A DNA stretch of 64,000 nt from Merluccius polli (GCA_030340625.1 JAOPHQ010002282.1:169501-233500), one strand, 5' to 3'. Positions 10,458 through 21,349 are shown, counted from the first letter of the stretch. The notes: generated by a model from the letters alone, not told the origin. Numbers and translations: made by a program.

Positions 10458-11334
10458 TAGGCAGGTGCAGGAGGTGAGAGAGGACCCAGGACTGAGTCGG
10501 ATGTATGGGGTGAAAAGAGCATGCCCTTTAACTGAGAGTCTTGAGCACTTTCATGTGGTCACAGGGTACCCTCCTGACCTCATGCACGATATCTTAGAAG
10601 GCATTGTTCCAATTGAGTTGTCCCTGTGTCTTACAGACCTGATAGGCAAGAGGTATTTCACACTAGATATGCTGAATCAGGCCATCAGGTCCTTTAACTA
10701 CACATTTACTGACCAAACAAATCGACAGATGATTGGAAAGGGGTTTTCCACCAAAGGGAGCATTGGCGGAAATGCCCATGAGAACTGGTGTCTCATAAGG
10801 CTCCTTCCATTTTTTATTGGTCACTATGTCCCTGAGGGTGAAAACACTTGGGACATTCTTATGCTCCTCAAAGACATTGTTGAGCTAGCTGTTGCACCCA
10901 GGCATACGGAAGGGACAGTGAGTTTCCTGGAGTGTAAGATAACAGAGCACAGACGTTTGCTGCAGTCTACATTCCCAGATTTTCATTTAAGGCCAAAGCA
11001 TCATTATGTGGAACATTATCCTGACCTTGTGAGGACATTTGGTCCCCTGCCAGAGGTTTGGACAATGCGCTTCGAAGAGAAGCATAAGTTCTTTAAAAGG
11101 GCCATTCGCAATACTCAGAACTTCAAAAATGTTGCCATGACACTTGCCACAAAACACCAGAAGGCAGTCAGTTACCATCTTGACTCTACCTCATTTTTCA
11201 GAAAATCAGTTGAGATGTCAAAGGTTAAGACAGTTTCGATTGTCACGTTCCCTCCTATGGTTCAGACAGCAATTGCTCAAAACATTCCAATGGAACAATC
11301 ACTGCTTGATGCATCTGGCACAATAATTGACCGA
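10458..11334 (+). CDS. Exon of a multicopy fish transposase-like gene (partial)
   Basis: The frame is open from the left edge of the exon (…RQVQEVREDPGLSRMYGVKR) to about 11,334 where a weak GTATCA donor can end it. Signatures are GYPPDLMHDILEGIVPIEL, GGNAHENWCLIRLLPF, RPKHHYVEHYPDL and EVWTMRFEEKHKFFKRAI. I recognise this set from large families of animal 'uncharacterised' proteins that look like transposase cores, but I cannot name the superfamily with certainty. The inverted-end element is inserted immediately upstream, so the preceding exons are displaced or lost. It continues beyond the open frame only as intron-like sequence. It is probably a fragment of a larger transposon gene. Confidence 0.65.
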
Positions 11335-11529
11335 GTATCAAAAATGCATGCATTTCGTCTCTTCTTTTGCTTGCCATTCTCTTTGTATGTCATTCCCTCT
11401 CCTTCAATGCCTAATTTTCTCATCTTTTCTTTTTAAGGAGTTTTATGTCCTTTATTTTACTTGTAAATTTCCATTTCTGTCACAAGAAATTGTGGGAAAT
11501 GTCTAGATTTTGATTGCTATGAACATAGC

Positions 11530-11665
11530 AATCAAAAACATAGGCGGCCCGCTTTGTGGGCCGCCTATTAACGGCCCCGCCCGGACGACGATATCATCGT
11601 CCATCACGATGTTTTACTGTAAACATCGTCAACTGCCAATTTAAGGGCCATCGCCCAACCCTAGA
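11530..11665. mobile_element. Fragment of a hAT-like MITE
   Basis: The segment contains the hairpin GGCGGCCC..GGGCCGCC near 11,543-11,569, the nested inverted motif ATCGTCCATCACGATG, and the terminal-looking GGCCATCGCCCAACCCTAG at 11,647-11,665 (inverted: CTAGGGTTGGGCGATGG). The CATCACGATGG motif is shared with the repeat at 5330-5420 and 44,480-44,535. Confidence 0.45.
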
Positions 11666-11776
11666 TTCTTCTGCCTTCTTCAAGACGTGCTCTGTGAGTG
11701 AATTCTTAGTTATTTTATTATCCTTTTTCATTTTGACCCATTAGTGAAAACCATGCTACTTTTTCATATAGTGTTT

Positions 11777-12014
11777 AAAGGAGAACTCCGGCCGTTTTCT
11801 ACCCATAGCCCTGTTGATTGAGGTTACAGAGTGCTGTCAGTAGGAAAAAGGAATAAGGACAATTTGGCACAATACTGACCTAGTATCAAAACGGCAGCTA
11901 AAGCGAACCTATGGGAGCAAGCTCAGGTAAGCAAACCAAAAGTGAAACTTAAGGGAGCCTGCCCCCATAGGTTCGCTCTAGCTGCCGTTTTGATACTCGG
12001 TCAATTATTATGCC
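11777..12014. mobile_element. Foldback MITE
   Basis: An inverted pair, 11,866-11,915 (GGCACAATACTGACCTAGTA start) and 11,965-12,014 (ending in ATTATTATGCC), can fold into a ~50-bp stem with a ~50-base loop. It begins with AAAGGAGAACTCCGGC, an arrangement like the AAAGGACAAATCCGGC start of the element at 18,012. Non-coding. Confidence 0.65.
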
Positions 12015-12140
12015 AAATTTCATGTCTGAAGTGGGATCTCATTGTAAGCATCTGAAGGCATTTTTTTATGAGACAACAGAATATTATCTAACCAGTATTA
12101 TTGTGTCCTCTCCATGTCAATCTTTTTCTTACCCATTTAG

Positions 12141-12443
12141 GATGCAGCTGACAAAGAGGCATACAATGAGACTCCAGTTGGGATCATCATTATCGGGGAG
12201 GAAAACTCACCACTGAACCCATCCAGACTGGGGATCATCCTGGAAGGGAACGTGGTGTTCGATGGGCTGGCCAACCTTCCTCAGGCCTTCTGTGTCCTTT
12301 TTGGACTGACCTATGCACTGCATTTGGACTATCCCAAATACATGAAGAACACTTTCCTCTTTGTCCAGCAAGTGATGTTCAACTTGGGTAAAAGTCAGCT
12401 GCCACCCAAAATTCAGACTCTGAAAAACCAGCTCGAAGAGTAA
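12141..12443 (+). CDS. Terminal coding exon, SAMD3-like fish multicopy family
   Basis: A polypyrimidine tract and AG (12,139-12,140) precede the exon. It encodes about 100 residues and ends in TAA at 12,441-12,443. Signatures are ETPVGIIII, PSRLGIILEGNVVF, FCVLFGLTYALHLDYPK and PKIQTLKNQLEE. This is the C-terminal region of the fish 'sterile alpha motif domain-containing protein 3-like' / uncharacterised multicopy family as I remember it. Upstream exons were not identified; the 50-bp stretch before GTGAGT at 11,716 is a possible one. The long 3' region to the poly(A) signal at 13,243 fits a 3' UTR. Whether it belongs with the transposase-like exon at 10,458 is not shown. Confidence 0.6.
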   Translation, partial: DAADKEAYNETPVGIIIIGEENSPLNPSRLGIILEGNVVFDGLANLPQAFCVLFGLTYALHLDYPKYMKNTFLFVQQVMFNLGKSQLPPKIQTLKNQLEE

Positions 12444-12592
12444 ATTGGGGTTAAGCTACTGCTCTAGATGTCAGGTGTTTGCACTTTAAGAAATGTCATT
12501 TTAATTTAGATTTTTGGTATTGGCACTGATTTCACTTTTTTCATTTGTATTTCAGGCTGTTGGTAATATTTAGAAAAAAATCTTATTTTTAG

Positions 12593-13172
12593 GATTATTG
12601 TGAACTTTGCTTTCTGATTATTCTGCTGCAATTTCAAGCAGATGTTTGGTTTTCTTGTTTGCAAACTTATAGAGTTCAGGTCATTCTAAGTTGCCTGTGT
12701 ACCAGCCTTTAAACAGTATTTAAACAGACTCCCTAAAGTATGACCAGTTGACCTATAAACATATTGGGATATGGTTTAAAACAAAAGGTCTTATATCGCA
12801 AATGTCCAAGTTGTTCTTCATTGCCAGTTGATGAAAGCAATTTCTCTGTTTTCTTTTGTTCTTTCATTCTTTCTTTCTCCCTTTCTGACCCCCGCTCACT
12901 CAAGTTGTGTTTGGTCATTGGCTCAGCCCAGTTTGAATTTAAGAGCGAGTAAAGGTGAGAGTTAAGCCATTGTGTTTTTCATGCTGCTATCGCAAACTTT
13001 GCAGACTTATTGTGAAATTTGCTTTCTAATTATTCTGCTGCAATTTCAAGCAGATGTGTTTTTGTGGGTTTTTTTTGCAAACTTGCGTAAATTCACCTAA
13101 AAAGGCAAGGTAAATCTCGGTTGCCTGTGTAACAGACTCCTTAAAGTTTCAGCTACCAGTTGACCTATATAG
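12593..13172. repeat. Tandem duplication inside the presumed 3' UTR
   Basis: 12,593-12,760 is repeated at about 13,004-13,172. Both contain CTGCTGCAATTTCAAGCAGA and end in CCAGTTGACCTATA. Spacing is about 410 bp. Divergence is moderate, so the duplication is not recent. Confidence 0.75.
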
Positions 13173-13242
13173 AGAGTTCTGCAACATCATGTGTGATGGT
13201 GATGTCTTTGTTACAATGTTGAAGCTTCAAATGATTAAGTAA

Positions 13243-13248
13243 AATAAA
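13243..13248 (+). promoter_or_regulatory. Poly(A) signal AATAAA
   Basis: Canonical AATAAA some 800 bp after the stop codon at 12,443. It is the best candidate for the end of that transcript. Confidence 0.5.
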
Positions 13249-13347
13249 GACGTCAATTTTATGACTTTTTTTTGTTTTTAAAATGGTTTGCCCTTTCATA
13301 GTGAACTATAGGAGGTGGGGGGGATATATTACAAGTCATTTTTTTTG

Positions 13348-13525
13348 TTAAATCAACATTGAATTAAGTGCATTGAACTTAGAGATATTAAGTGTAATAA
13401 TTGTACAAAGCAATTGATATTGCAAAAGATTTTAAGTTAAATCAATTTGGTATTTAGTGCATTGAACTTATTGCTTTAAGTGTAATAACTGTACAAAGCA
13501 GTTGATATTGCAAAAGATTTTAAGT
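13348..13525. repeat. Two tandem ~88-bp units
   Basis: Both units contain AGTGCATTGAACTTA, TGTACAAAGCA and GATATTGCAAAAGATTTTAA in the same order. AT-rich, non-coding. Confidence 0.8.
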
Positions 13526-13835
13526 TAAATATACTCAATGTATTACACATTACTTAATTTTTTTTAAGGCAACCACTGACCGCAAACTTTTTAAGTAAAC
13601 TCAACTTATCCGGGTTTACAGTGCAGAATAGCACCTGTATAGTTTTTCAGGTGTTTGTGCATCGCGGTACTGCTGTGCATTTTGCACAGTGAACCAATGG
13701 CTGTTTGTCTGCCAAGTATTCCCATACTTTTGAAGCTTTCGGTCTTGGGAAACCTTTACAAGCAACCCCTTTGGCAGCAGACTCTGCTGCAGAATGTTTT
13801 TTTGTTAACAGGAGTATTTTTCGTACGATTTTATG

Positions 13836-14344
13836 GTCGGATCAAAAATAGGAAATGAAAAAACAGGGCTACAGGCCGAACTTGATTTTGATATTTAATT
13901 AGTCCAATTTTTGTGACCAGGAAGTTATTGACTTATATTGATCCAATCACAGCCCTCTCCAGCTCTTTGTCCGATAAGTCTTTTTCGCTTAAGGTCGTGT
14001 TGAACACAGAATCTTCCAACACTCATTTCAGAGCATCGCTGGACACCCATCTGCTGCAGCGTGGTGGAAATCTCTGCATGCGCCTTGGTAATGTATGGTT
14101 CCAGTGCGGCCATGGTGTTGATACCAAATTACTCCAAAAAATACTGATTCATTGACTTACAAACACTGCGTGATTCTGTTTTTTCAGGCTTTCTTTCACA
14201 CTGAACTGTTGGTGAATTTGCTGCAAGTTTATCAAGTGCAACACACAAAGTCAACTTCCTGGTCACACAAATCGGACAAATTAAATATCAAAATCAAGTT
14301 CGGCCCATGGCCCCGTTTTTTCATTTCCTATTTTTGATCTGAGC
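13836..14344. mobile_element. Non-autonomous DNA element with GATCAAAAATA ends
   Basis: The left end (GATCAAAAATAGGAAATG from 13,840) is mirrored by the right end (CATTTCCTATTTTTGATC to 14,339, then TGAGC). The inverted similarity continues for about 90 bp through AACTTGATTTTGATATTTAA. The same terminal sequence stands at 62,471-62,570 in front of a multi-exon gene. The middle holds a small remnant reading frame on the minus strand. Confidence 0.8.
13925..14113 (-). pseudogene. Remnant N-terminus of an rve-type transposase
   Basis: A 62-residue frame reads MAALEPYITKAHAEI, QQMGVQRCSEMSVGRFC and QHDLKRKRL. It resembles the start of animal transposase-like proteins with an integrase core, where a similar 'S.RS..RFC' helix-turn-helix patch occurs (recall, not a search). 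The rest of the protein is gone, as expected of an internally deleted element. Confidence 0.45.
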
Positions 14345-14345
14345 A

Positions 14346-14987
14346 TTAACTCTTTGAGTGCCAAAAACGATTTTTTTCATTTTTGGTTCCCATGCGTGGT
14401 AAGACACGATGTATCTGGAGACTCTGACCACAACAATCAGGAGAGACCAGGATCACCACACGACAATCAGGGGAGAACACGCGAAAGGTCGAAAGGAGTG
14501 ACTGGCCCAGGGGCCCGCCCATAGAGGGAGCCCGCCTTGCGATTGCGCCCCCCCCCCCGCGTCGGTCGTCGGTCCGGGCTGTATTGCGATTGCGCCCCCC
14601 CCCCCCCCCCCCCCCCATCGGTCGTAGGTCCGGGGTGGATTACGATCGCGCGCGCACCCCCCCCGTCGGTCGTAGGTCTGGGGTGTGTCACGATCGCGCG
14701 CACCCCCGCCGTCGGTCGTAGGTCCGGGGTGGATTACGATCGCCCAGAAATGTAAGTGTCAGAAGAGCAACAGGCTCAAACAGTGCATATTTCATAAAAG
14801 ATGCTATATCTCCATTTCTAGAAAAAAAACAGGGATTTTGATGAAAACCAGCCACTGTTTAGCTTGGGATTTCATGGCATGTAGAAATAAACGGTTTGTA
14901 CCCACTGAAAGCTTCCAAATGAGCCATAGTATGTGTCCATAGCTATAATATAAGCTTCGGAAAACAGCGCGGCATTCAAAGAGTTAA
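14346..14987. mobile_element. piggyBac-like MITE with TTAA duplication
   Basis: The element starts TTAACTCTTTGAGTGCC at 14,346 and ends GGCATTCAAAGAGTTAA at 14,987. TTAA is present on both sides and the ends are inverted copies over about 13 bp. TTAA targeting and CCCTTTGAGTGCC-like ends are typical of piggyBac. It encodes nothing; the centre is a GC-rich minisatellite. It lies two bases from the end of the preceding element. Confidence 0.82.
14541..14748. repeat. GC-rich minisatellite, four ~45-65-bp units
   Basis: Each unit carries GTCGGTCGTAGGTCCGGGG (with small changes), then GATTACGATCGC and a poly-C tract. It lies within the piggyBac-like element. The GTCGGTCGTAGGTCTGGG core also occurs at about 27,580. 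Confidence 0.85.
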
Positions 14988-14989
14988 AT

Positions 14990-17320
14990 CTAAAGTACGA
15001 AAAACAAACCGTTATTTGTTTTTTGGTATCAGATTCATAAACGAATAACGAAATAACAAATCGTTTTTTCATTTTCAGATTTTGGATTCTCAATTTAATA
15101 TGAAAAGAACGAATGATACACAGATTCAAATTGAATTGTACAAATTGCGTTTTAGAAATACAAATAATTAAATAAATGTAAAACAGTAAATTTCTCATCC
15201 TGTATTTTAAATTAGATTACAGTAGGAAATGTTGCTGCATGCACTTTTTCAGACAATCCCTAAACATCCACAGGAAAAGCGCATCACAACTTGATATTCA
15301 AAGCTGTTTATTAGGCGAGTGCTGCTAGGCAGCGCTCAGCTCATGTTTTTTCTTTCTTACCTTTCTTATTCTTCTCTACAAATTTTGGCACCTATCTCCT
15401 CCCACAATTTTTTCACCTCGAGACTCCATTCAAACTTTAAAATGTTCATGTTGGCTGAAACGCACGCTATTACTTTTCTAATTAAAATATTTTATACTTT
15501 TTAAAATATTCAACATATAAAATATTATATTTTATAATGGAAGTAATTTCCTTAACTACTTCTGAGACTTCACAACTCATAATTTTTAACCTTTAAACTT
15601 TGTTCAAACACTTTACAAATCATCATATTTAACAAAAAAACAGATTTTCGATATCTTTTATTCTTGTTAAGATTCAACAGTTTTAGTTTTATACCCCCTT
15701 TGTATATTTTCGCTTTGTCTCATTGACTTCTGTTGAGCCCTGTTGACGTCACCCCCGCTCTAGCCCAAGCTATCTTTAACAAAAGCTAAACATTTTGGAC
15801 CGTAGATCCTTAAAGACTGTGTAAAGCAAATTCTGAGATTTGTTTCTAAAACACATTACACATGTTAGAAAGTCATTGCTGAAAACCTGTGAAAAGACTG
15901 TATAACCATTTAATGTTGAATTGTAGAGTTACACCGTTTTTCTATTTTTCACCATTTTTGCGTTGAGGATTTTATGGGCGGGCCTTAAAGGGTACATGAT
16001 GACATAAGCACATAAGTGCCCCACCCCTAACAACCAGAGCGCAGTTGCGTCACTGCTTGTCACGCTCAATTACGAGTTTGACAGTTATTAGTTTGACAGT
16101 TGAGAGGCTCCGCCCCCCCCCCCCCCCCCGGTTGCAAATGGGCATGGTTTAGCACCTTCAGCGGACACGCCCCCAGCGTCTCAGAGCTGAGAATAATGCT
16201 TATTTTTTCACGATTTTCAATCCTAATTGTATATACATGGCGACATTTTTTAATCATTCAAATTTGGCTGGGTGGTTAATAACACATTTTTCTATAGTGA
16301 CACATTCTAAATACATTTGCTTTTGGTTTACACAGACTTTAAAATTACAATATTTCACATAGAAACACAAGGTAAAGCTTAAACTGTTAAGGTGGTTCTT
16401 GTTTCACTGACGTTAAAATAATGATCCCACTGTAATTATACTTACACTTGTAACGACCCTCCCCCCTTAATTGACACAACTGTAACATCTTTTACACCAT
16501 TTTTAAACTAGCAAATAAACTCACTTACTTGTAAGAGACAGACGCATGTTGGACATCCACATGTTTGTCTAATCCTACTGACTGAGCATGACCATGTCCA
16601 ATATAGTAGTCCAAGTTATAGTTTTTGAGAACAAGCCTATGGTTTTGGGCAAGGTTCTTCATTCATTTCCAGTGGTCTGCTTCCGGTAGAAGCACACAAT
16701 GAGGTAGGCTAAACTAGGTCAAAACCTAGTATGTGGCTAGACCGTGAATGTGGCATTGAGTTTGAGAGATTGGGCGTCGGGTTGGCATGCTTCTCATTTG
16801 CATGAAGTTCATTGCTCTTCTACTTTATGCAAATCCAGGGCGTCTACTACTACTACTACTGTTTGACTTTATTAAAAAGGTTTGTATGTTTATACTGTTA
16901 CGCTTACTCTATTCAGACTTTTTAACTATCAAATATTTTCACTTGACTTCAGCTGTTGTCTTAAACTATGTGACTTTATTAAACATATTTTAACCTCATT
17001 TACACCAGAGCACTCACTGCATTTCCTGCAGAAAATGCATTTTCTAGTCTGTAGTATCATCGAAATAGTTTGTGATATGAACTAAGAGCGTAAAATATTA
17101 CCCAATGTACAGTATTTACAACAAGACAAATCTAGAAGTAATTGGTCCTCCTAACACTTCCTATTGTGTTTTGCAAAGGCAAATATCAAACTAAAATCAC
17201 AGCGGTCGTGTTTTTGAAAGTGACGTGCCATGGGTGACATTATGGTAGAATGATTTCCAATGGTTTAAATGCAGGTGCATACCATGGATGTATGTGTAAA
17301 TTCCATTATCGCGAGATGCA
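14990..17320. other. No gene recognised; AT-rich, repeat-like
   Basis: Fish-repeat-like patches are visible, such as GAGTGCTGCTAGGCAGCGCTC at about 15,316-15,336 and a poly-C tract near 16,111-16,129. No reading frame with a known domain was found on either strand. I searched this stretch for the missing alkbh7 exons without success. Confidence 0.4.
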
Positions 17321-17323
17321 TAC

Positions 17324-17497
17324 CTTGATGCTGTCGATGTGTGGTTTGATGTAGCCAGCCTTGTCCAGATCTAGGACGTGTACGGGGCCAAGAAGTGGGC
17401 TGCCCTCGGGAAAAGCTACAGATTTAACACGCCCTAAGATCCCCTCACACACCGACCCCCATGTTCCACGCTCGGTCTCTCTGTACCCGTGAATAGC
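17324..17497 (-). CDS. alkbh7: alkbh7 coding exon 2
   Basis: The exon has an AG acceptor at 17,499/17,498 and a GT donor (GTATGC) at 17,323/17,322. It is 174 nt long and phase 0 at both ends. It encodes AIHGYRETERGTWG at its start and VHVLDLDKAGYIKPHIDSIK at its end. This matches mitochondrial alpha-ketoglutarate-dependent dioxygenase AlkB homologue 7, which acts in programmed necrosis and fatty-acid metabolism. HID is the iron-binding H-x-D of the double-stranded beta-helix. It joins in frame with the exon at 20,822-21,070. The later exons with the second histidine and the 2-oxoglutarate-binding arginine were not found downstream in the window. Confidence 0.9.
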
Positions 17498-18011
17498 CTA
17501 AATGTAAGCAGTAAAAAAAAAAAAAGAGTTCAATTAGCTACATACATGACTGAAGCAAAGAGGAGATCAGCCATATTTAAAGTTAAGTGTTAACAATACA
17601 GTTCACAAAATGGCTGTTCGCAGATTTAAACATTTGTCGTTTCAATCCGGTTAAACAAAGTTACGTGTCGGTGTTTCGTTTTAACAAGTGACCCCGTTAA
17701 CTGGCAACTTTCAGCCGAATGCGTCCGTGGTTGTTGTAGTAATGACAGCTGTTCAAAACAGGAATAGAATACGTAGCTGTCCTTGTGAATGACTGTTTAG
17801 TTTTTCATTACAATGTCAAAACATACCTATCTGGTTCGGATTGATCTGTGTGGAGTATTGCTTGTCACATATAGAACTGTCACATAGAACTATTTAGCCC
17901 TTTTTTTTTTAAAGCATTCAAACTCATACCATTGTGGGAATAGCGTGTAGCCAGCCATCTCTCAAAAACAGGAGGCAGCCCAGATCAATTTGTGACCACA
18001 CTGGGATGCAC

Positions 18012-18763
18012 TTAAAGGACAAATCCGGCGCAAAATGAGACCATATGACCATAACACATGTCCACCGAGTGGGACCGTTCTCTGGGATCAGTTTTCATTC
18101 GAGTCGAATGTAACGAAAGTTCTCGAAAACCGCTAATTAGCTTATAACGCTAGCTGTGGGGGCAGCATATTTATGTAAAAGCAAGCGCCATCTTTGGAAA
18201 ATAGTCACGACTAGTCGAGTGACGTTTGTAGCGTCTCATTTTCTTCTCGCAGCCGGGAAAAGCACAAACACGAACCATTTTCTTCTCTTCTCTATGCACA
18301 CGCACTGTTCACACTTCGCACACCTTCTACTAGATTGCACACCTTCTGATTCATTGACATCTCATGTGTTCGCCTCTTCCGGCTCATTACGTTGCACGGC
18401 GTTCGTCGCTCGACTGGTCGTGACTCTTTTCCAAAGATGGCGCACGCTTGTTTTCGTGAAGGCACTAGCTTTCTAAACTTTCTTTTTAATAAACTGTCTG
18501 TACACTTAGTGTACACAAAGTTCTCAATGTTTCATTTTACATGTAGGGACCCTCATTATGCTACCGTGGAAGTGTGGTGTGATTTTGAACCTTGTTAGTG
18601 GTATAGAATTGCTGCCCCCACAGCTAGCGTTATAAGCTAATTAGAGGTTTTCGAGAACTTTGGTGACATTCGACTACAATGAAAACTGATCCCAGAGAAC
18701 GGTCCAACTCGGTGGACATGTTATGATCATATGGTCTCATTTTGCGCCGGAATTGTCCTTTAG
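18012..18763. mobile_element. MITE with long inverted ends, copy 1
   Basis: The left end (AAAGGACAAATCCGGCGCAA) and the right end (TTGCGCCGGAATTGTCCTTT) are inverted, and the similarity continues about 140 bp inward through CTGATCCCAGAGAACGG. The centre contains a segment related to the copy at 23,880-24,448, but with part of it inverted. It lies in the alkbh7 intron. Confidence 0.82.
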
Positions 18764-18765
18764 GC

Positions 18766-19210
18766 AAGGCAAGGCAGCTTTATTTATATAGCGCATTTCA
18801 TACACAATGGCAACTCAATGCGCTTTACATAGAACAGTAATTGAAATTAAAATAAAGAAATAAATAAAAACTACAGAAGCATAAAATAATGATTTAAAAA
18901 GGACATAATAGAAAGAGAAAGAAATAAAATACTATAATAGAGCAGAACGAGCTCAATCATAAGCACAGGACAAGAGAAGTGTTTTTAACCTGGATTTAAA
19001 AATGTTCACAGTTGGGGCTGATTTCAGTTTGGCTGGTAGTTTGTTCCAGTTTTGTGCAGCATAACAGCTAAAGGCTGCTTCATCATGTTTAGTTTGAACT
19101 CTGGGCTTCACTATCTGACCTGAGTCAGTAGATCTCAGAGCCCTACTGGGTTTGTATTCTACTAAGATGTCTTTAAGACAATTTTGGTATTTTACTGGTT
19201 TCCAACACAA
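18766..19210 (-). mobile_element. LINE 3' end fragment
   Basis: Minus-strand frame 19,210-18,953 encodes the C-terminal part of an L2/CR1-like ORF2 (PSRALRSTDSG, RVQTKHDEAAFS, AAQNWNKLPAKLKSAPTVN). The 3' tail reads ATAAAGCTGCCTTGCCTTGCC in minus orientation. It is 5' truncated and lies in the alkbh7 intron. Confidence 0.8.
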
Positions 19211-19627
19211 ATAGGTGGCTGTTTAAAACCAGTTAATTGAAAATGTAATTGTAGTGCTACAAATCAATGAAGCAAATGTTGATAATCACATGGAAATAGT
19301 TAAGTTTGAAGATCCCGCATCAAGTTTGAAGATCCCCTGCACGATAAAAAATAAATGTTTTTCAGACCAAAAATGCATAAAATTGAGGTCCCTCCACTGC
19401 TTACAACCCAGCCAAGAATGCAGAGACATCAAACTGTCAAGTTAATTTTATTCAGGGCAGGCCAAAATCAAATTTGTATCAGCGTCATAATCTGTACAAC
19501 ATATGACACCCTCAAGGAAAAAAAGCATACAGTTTACACAAAGGGAGAAGAGACAGCGCAAATAATTGCCGGGAACACATGATCCATGCACAAATACGGA
19601 GCAAAAACAGGCCAATTCTCTAATATG

Positions 19628-19858
19628 AAGATCGGTTTCAGCCGATCACCTCCTCAGCACAGCGAATGATACGCTGCAGTCTGCTCTTATCCCTGGCAGC
19701 CGCAGCATCCTCACCTCCTCCATAACCATCTGGTATGGAGGAGGTGAGGATGGACTCAATGATGGTGGTGTAGAAGTGCACCATCGTTGACTTTGGCAGG
19801 TTAAACTTCTTCAGCTGCAGCAGAAAGTACATCATCTGCTGAGCCTTCTTGGCTACTG
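19628..19858 (-). pseudogene. LINE reverse-transcriptase fragment (L2/Rex1-like)
   Basis: The frame includes KKAQQMMYFLLQLKKFNLPK and HFYTTIIESILTSSI, then DKSRLQRIIRCAEEVIG, the conserved C-terminal part of fish L2/Rex1-type RT proteins. Between them the normal short loop is replaced by a local inverted duplication (see findings). Only about 75 residues remain. Confidence 0.78.
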
Positions 19859-19998
19859 ATCTCTATGAAAAGATATTCAAATTTGTCAGTGGGTTAAGTA
19901 TAGGCAAATGTTTCGGTTAGGTTGATATACAATTGATTGAAGCTTACTAGAATCATCCATCAGTCTCCTGATGGATGATTCACAATTTCTGTTTGCAG

Positions 19999-20074
19999 GG
20001 AGTTGATGCCTACCTCTCTACAGCAAGTCTATGCTGCCTCCTTTCAACAGCAGCTCTGCTACCTTAATATACAG
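19999..20074 (+). other. Candidate short exon of an unknown gene
   Basis: Seventy-six bases lie between a strong acceptor (TTTCTGTTTGCAG) and a donor (CAG|GTTAGT). One frame reads ELMPTSLQQVYAASFQQQLC then YLNIQ, protein-like and without stops. No family could be assigned and no partner exons were found. It lies on the opposite strand inside the alkbh7 intron. Confidence 0.3.
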
Positions 20075-20821
20075 GTTAGTCTAATGTGTGTCCTTTTGTG
20101 TTTAAATGCTTACTAGGGTACAGCTACAATCTTACAATCTTACTTTGCACACCAACTGCTGATGGGGATGTGAGACTGTCACACATCCATCTAGATTGTG
20201 TTATGTTTATCAACCATTTAACATACAACCAAATGAAACACATGATAATAAATCCTAGACTTGCTTACAACTTTCTCCCTACTTCCAACATTCCCTCATT
20301 TGGTGGTAATGGGTATAGGCCAAAGCCAAGTTACCATTACCCAAAATAGTATATTTTACATTTAAAGGGGCTGAGTAGTTCTACGTGACATGATTTCTCA
20401 AACAAGACTCCAAAGACAATCACATATGTATGTTTTGACATTGTAATTAAAAACGTAACAAAGAGGCATTCACGCAGTCGCCCGTTAGACTGTTTAAACC
20501 AAGAACATCCGTAATAACTGACGGATCACTGGCCTTCAATGATCCATTCCAATCCACCTAGTAGCTAAAGCAAATAATCACCATAGTCTTAGGCTACCTC
20601 ACTGTTTTGAATGGTAAACACTATGTGACCCAGGAACAGTGTGTTGCGGAGTGCTTGCATGTATGGCCTCGGGACCGCTATTGTGGACCCTGTTTGTTCA
20701 TTTTGTGTCGTATACATTATGTTGAGGCCCCCCACCCTTGGCCTTTAGTAGATACGCCACTGGTTTTAAGGCAGCCAAACAAGTGAGCACAAAAAAACAC
20801 GTAATTACACGTAAAACTTAC
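20075..20821. other. Intron/intergenic sequence, nothing recognised
   Basis: AT-rich sequence with a MITE-like start (AAAGGGGCTGAGTAGTTCTA) near 20,366. No coding evidence. Confidence 0.35.
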
Positions 20822-21070
20822 ATCATCCCAGTGGTCAAATTGGTACCGTTTCCTTTTCAACCCAGGCTCTAGTTCTTGGAAAAGAGCCCGCTCCTCCTCC
20901 GTGCTGATGAAGCGGGGTCGCACCTCCACCTGCGAGCTGAGCTTCTGGATCAGATCCCGCGAGGAGCCGTCTACGTGCTGCTGCGGAGCCACACTGACGG
21001 TTCGCGTAGGAGAGCTCAGACACAGCCCGCATGTGCGTACGTATCGCGCATTAGTCCGTGTCAACGCCAT
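20822..21070 (-). CDS. alkbh7: alkbh7 coding exon 1
   Basis: The ATG at 21,070 (MALTRTNARY) starts an 83-codon exon ending at a GTAAGT donor (20,821/20,820). An upstream in-frame ATG at 21,085 also exists; I chose the second because it gives a start typical of ALKBH7 and a basic, mitochondrial-targeting-like leader. The end reads STEEERALFQELEPGLKRKR then YQFDHWDD, matching the vertebrate ALKBH7 sequence around ELEPELRRRRYEYDHWD. It splices in phase 0 to the exon at 17,497-17,324 across a 3.3-kb intron holding a MITE and two LINE fragments. Confidence 0.9.
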
Positions 21071-21294
21071 TTTTAGCAATTTCATTATTTTTGGTGGATC
21101 TAACTAAAATTATATATTTCCATCAACTGAGTTGATATATGTCCACACTATATCAGCTAAGGTCAATTGTCGGTTTAGTTTGTTGCTAGAGCTGGAACAC
21201 CATTTTGTAAGCGCAAAGTATCATGGGAGGTGTAGTTCAAACCGATCTAATCTAACCGATCTATCCGAAAAGGATACATCTATCTATATCTATA

Positions 21295-21343
21295 TCTACA
21301 TACATACATACATACATACATACATACATACATACATACATAC
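21295..21343. repeat. (CATA)n microsatellite
   Basis: About 12 copies of CATA upstream of the alkbh7 start. Confidence 0.95.
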
Positions 21344-21349
21344 TTTTTT

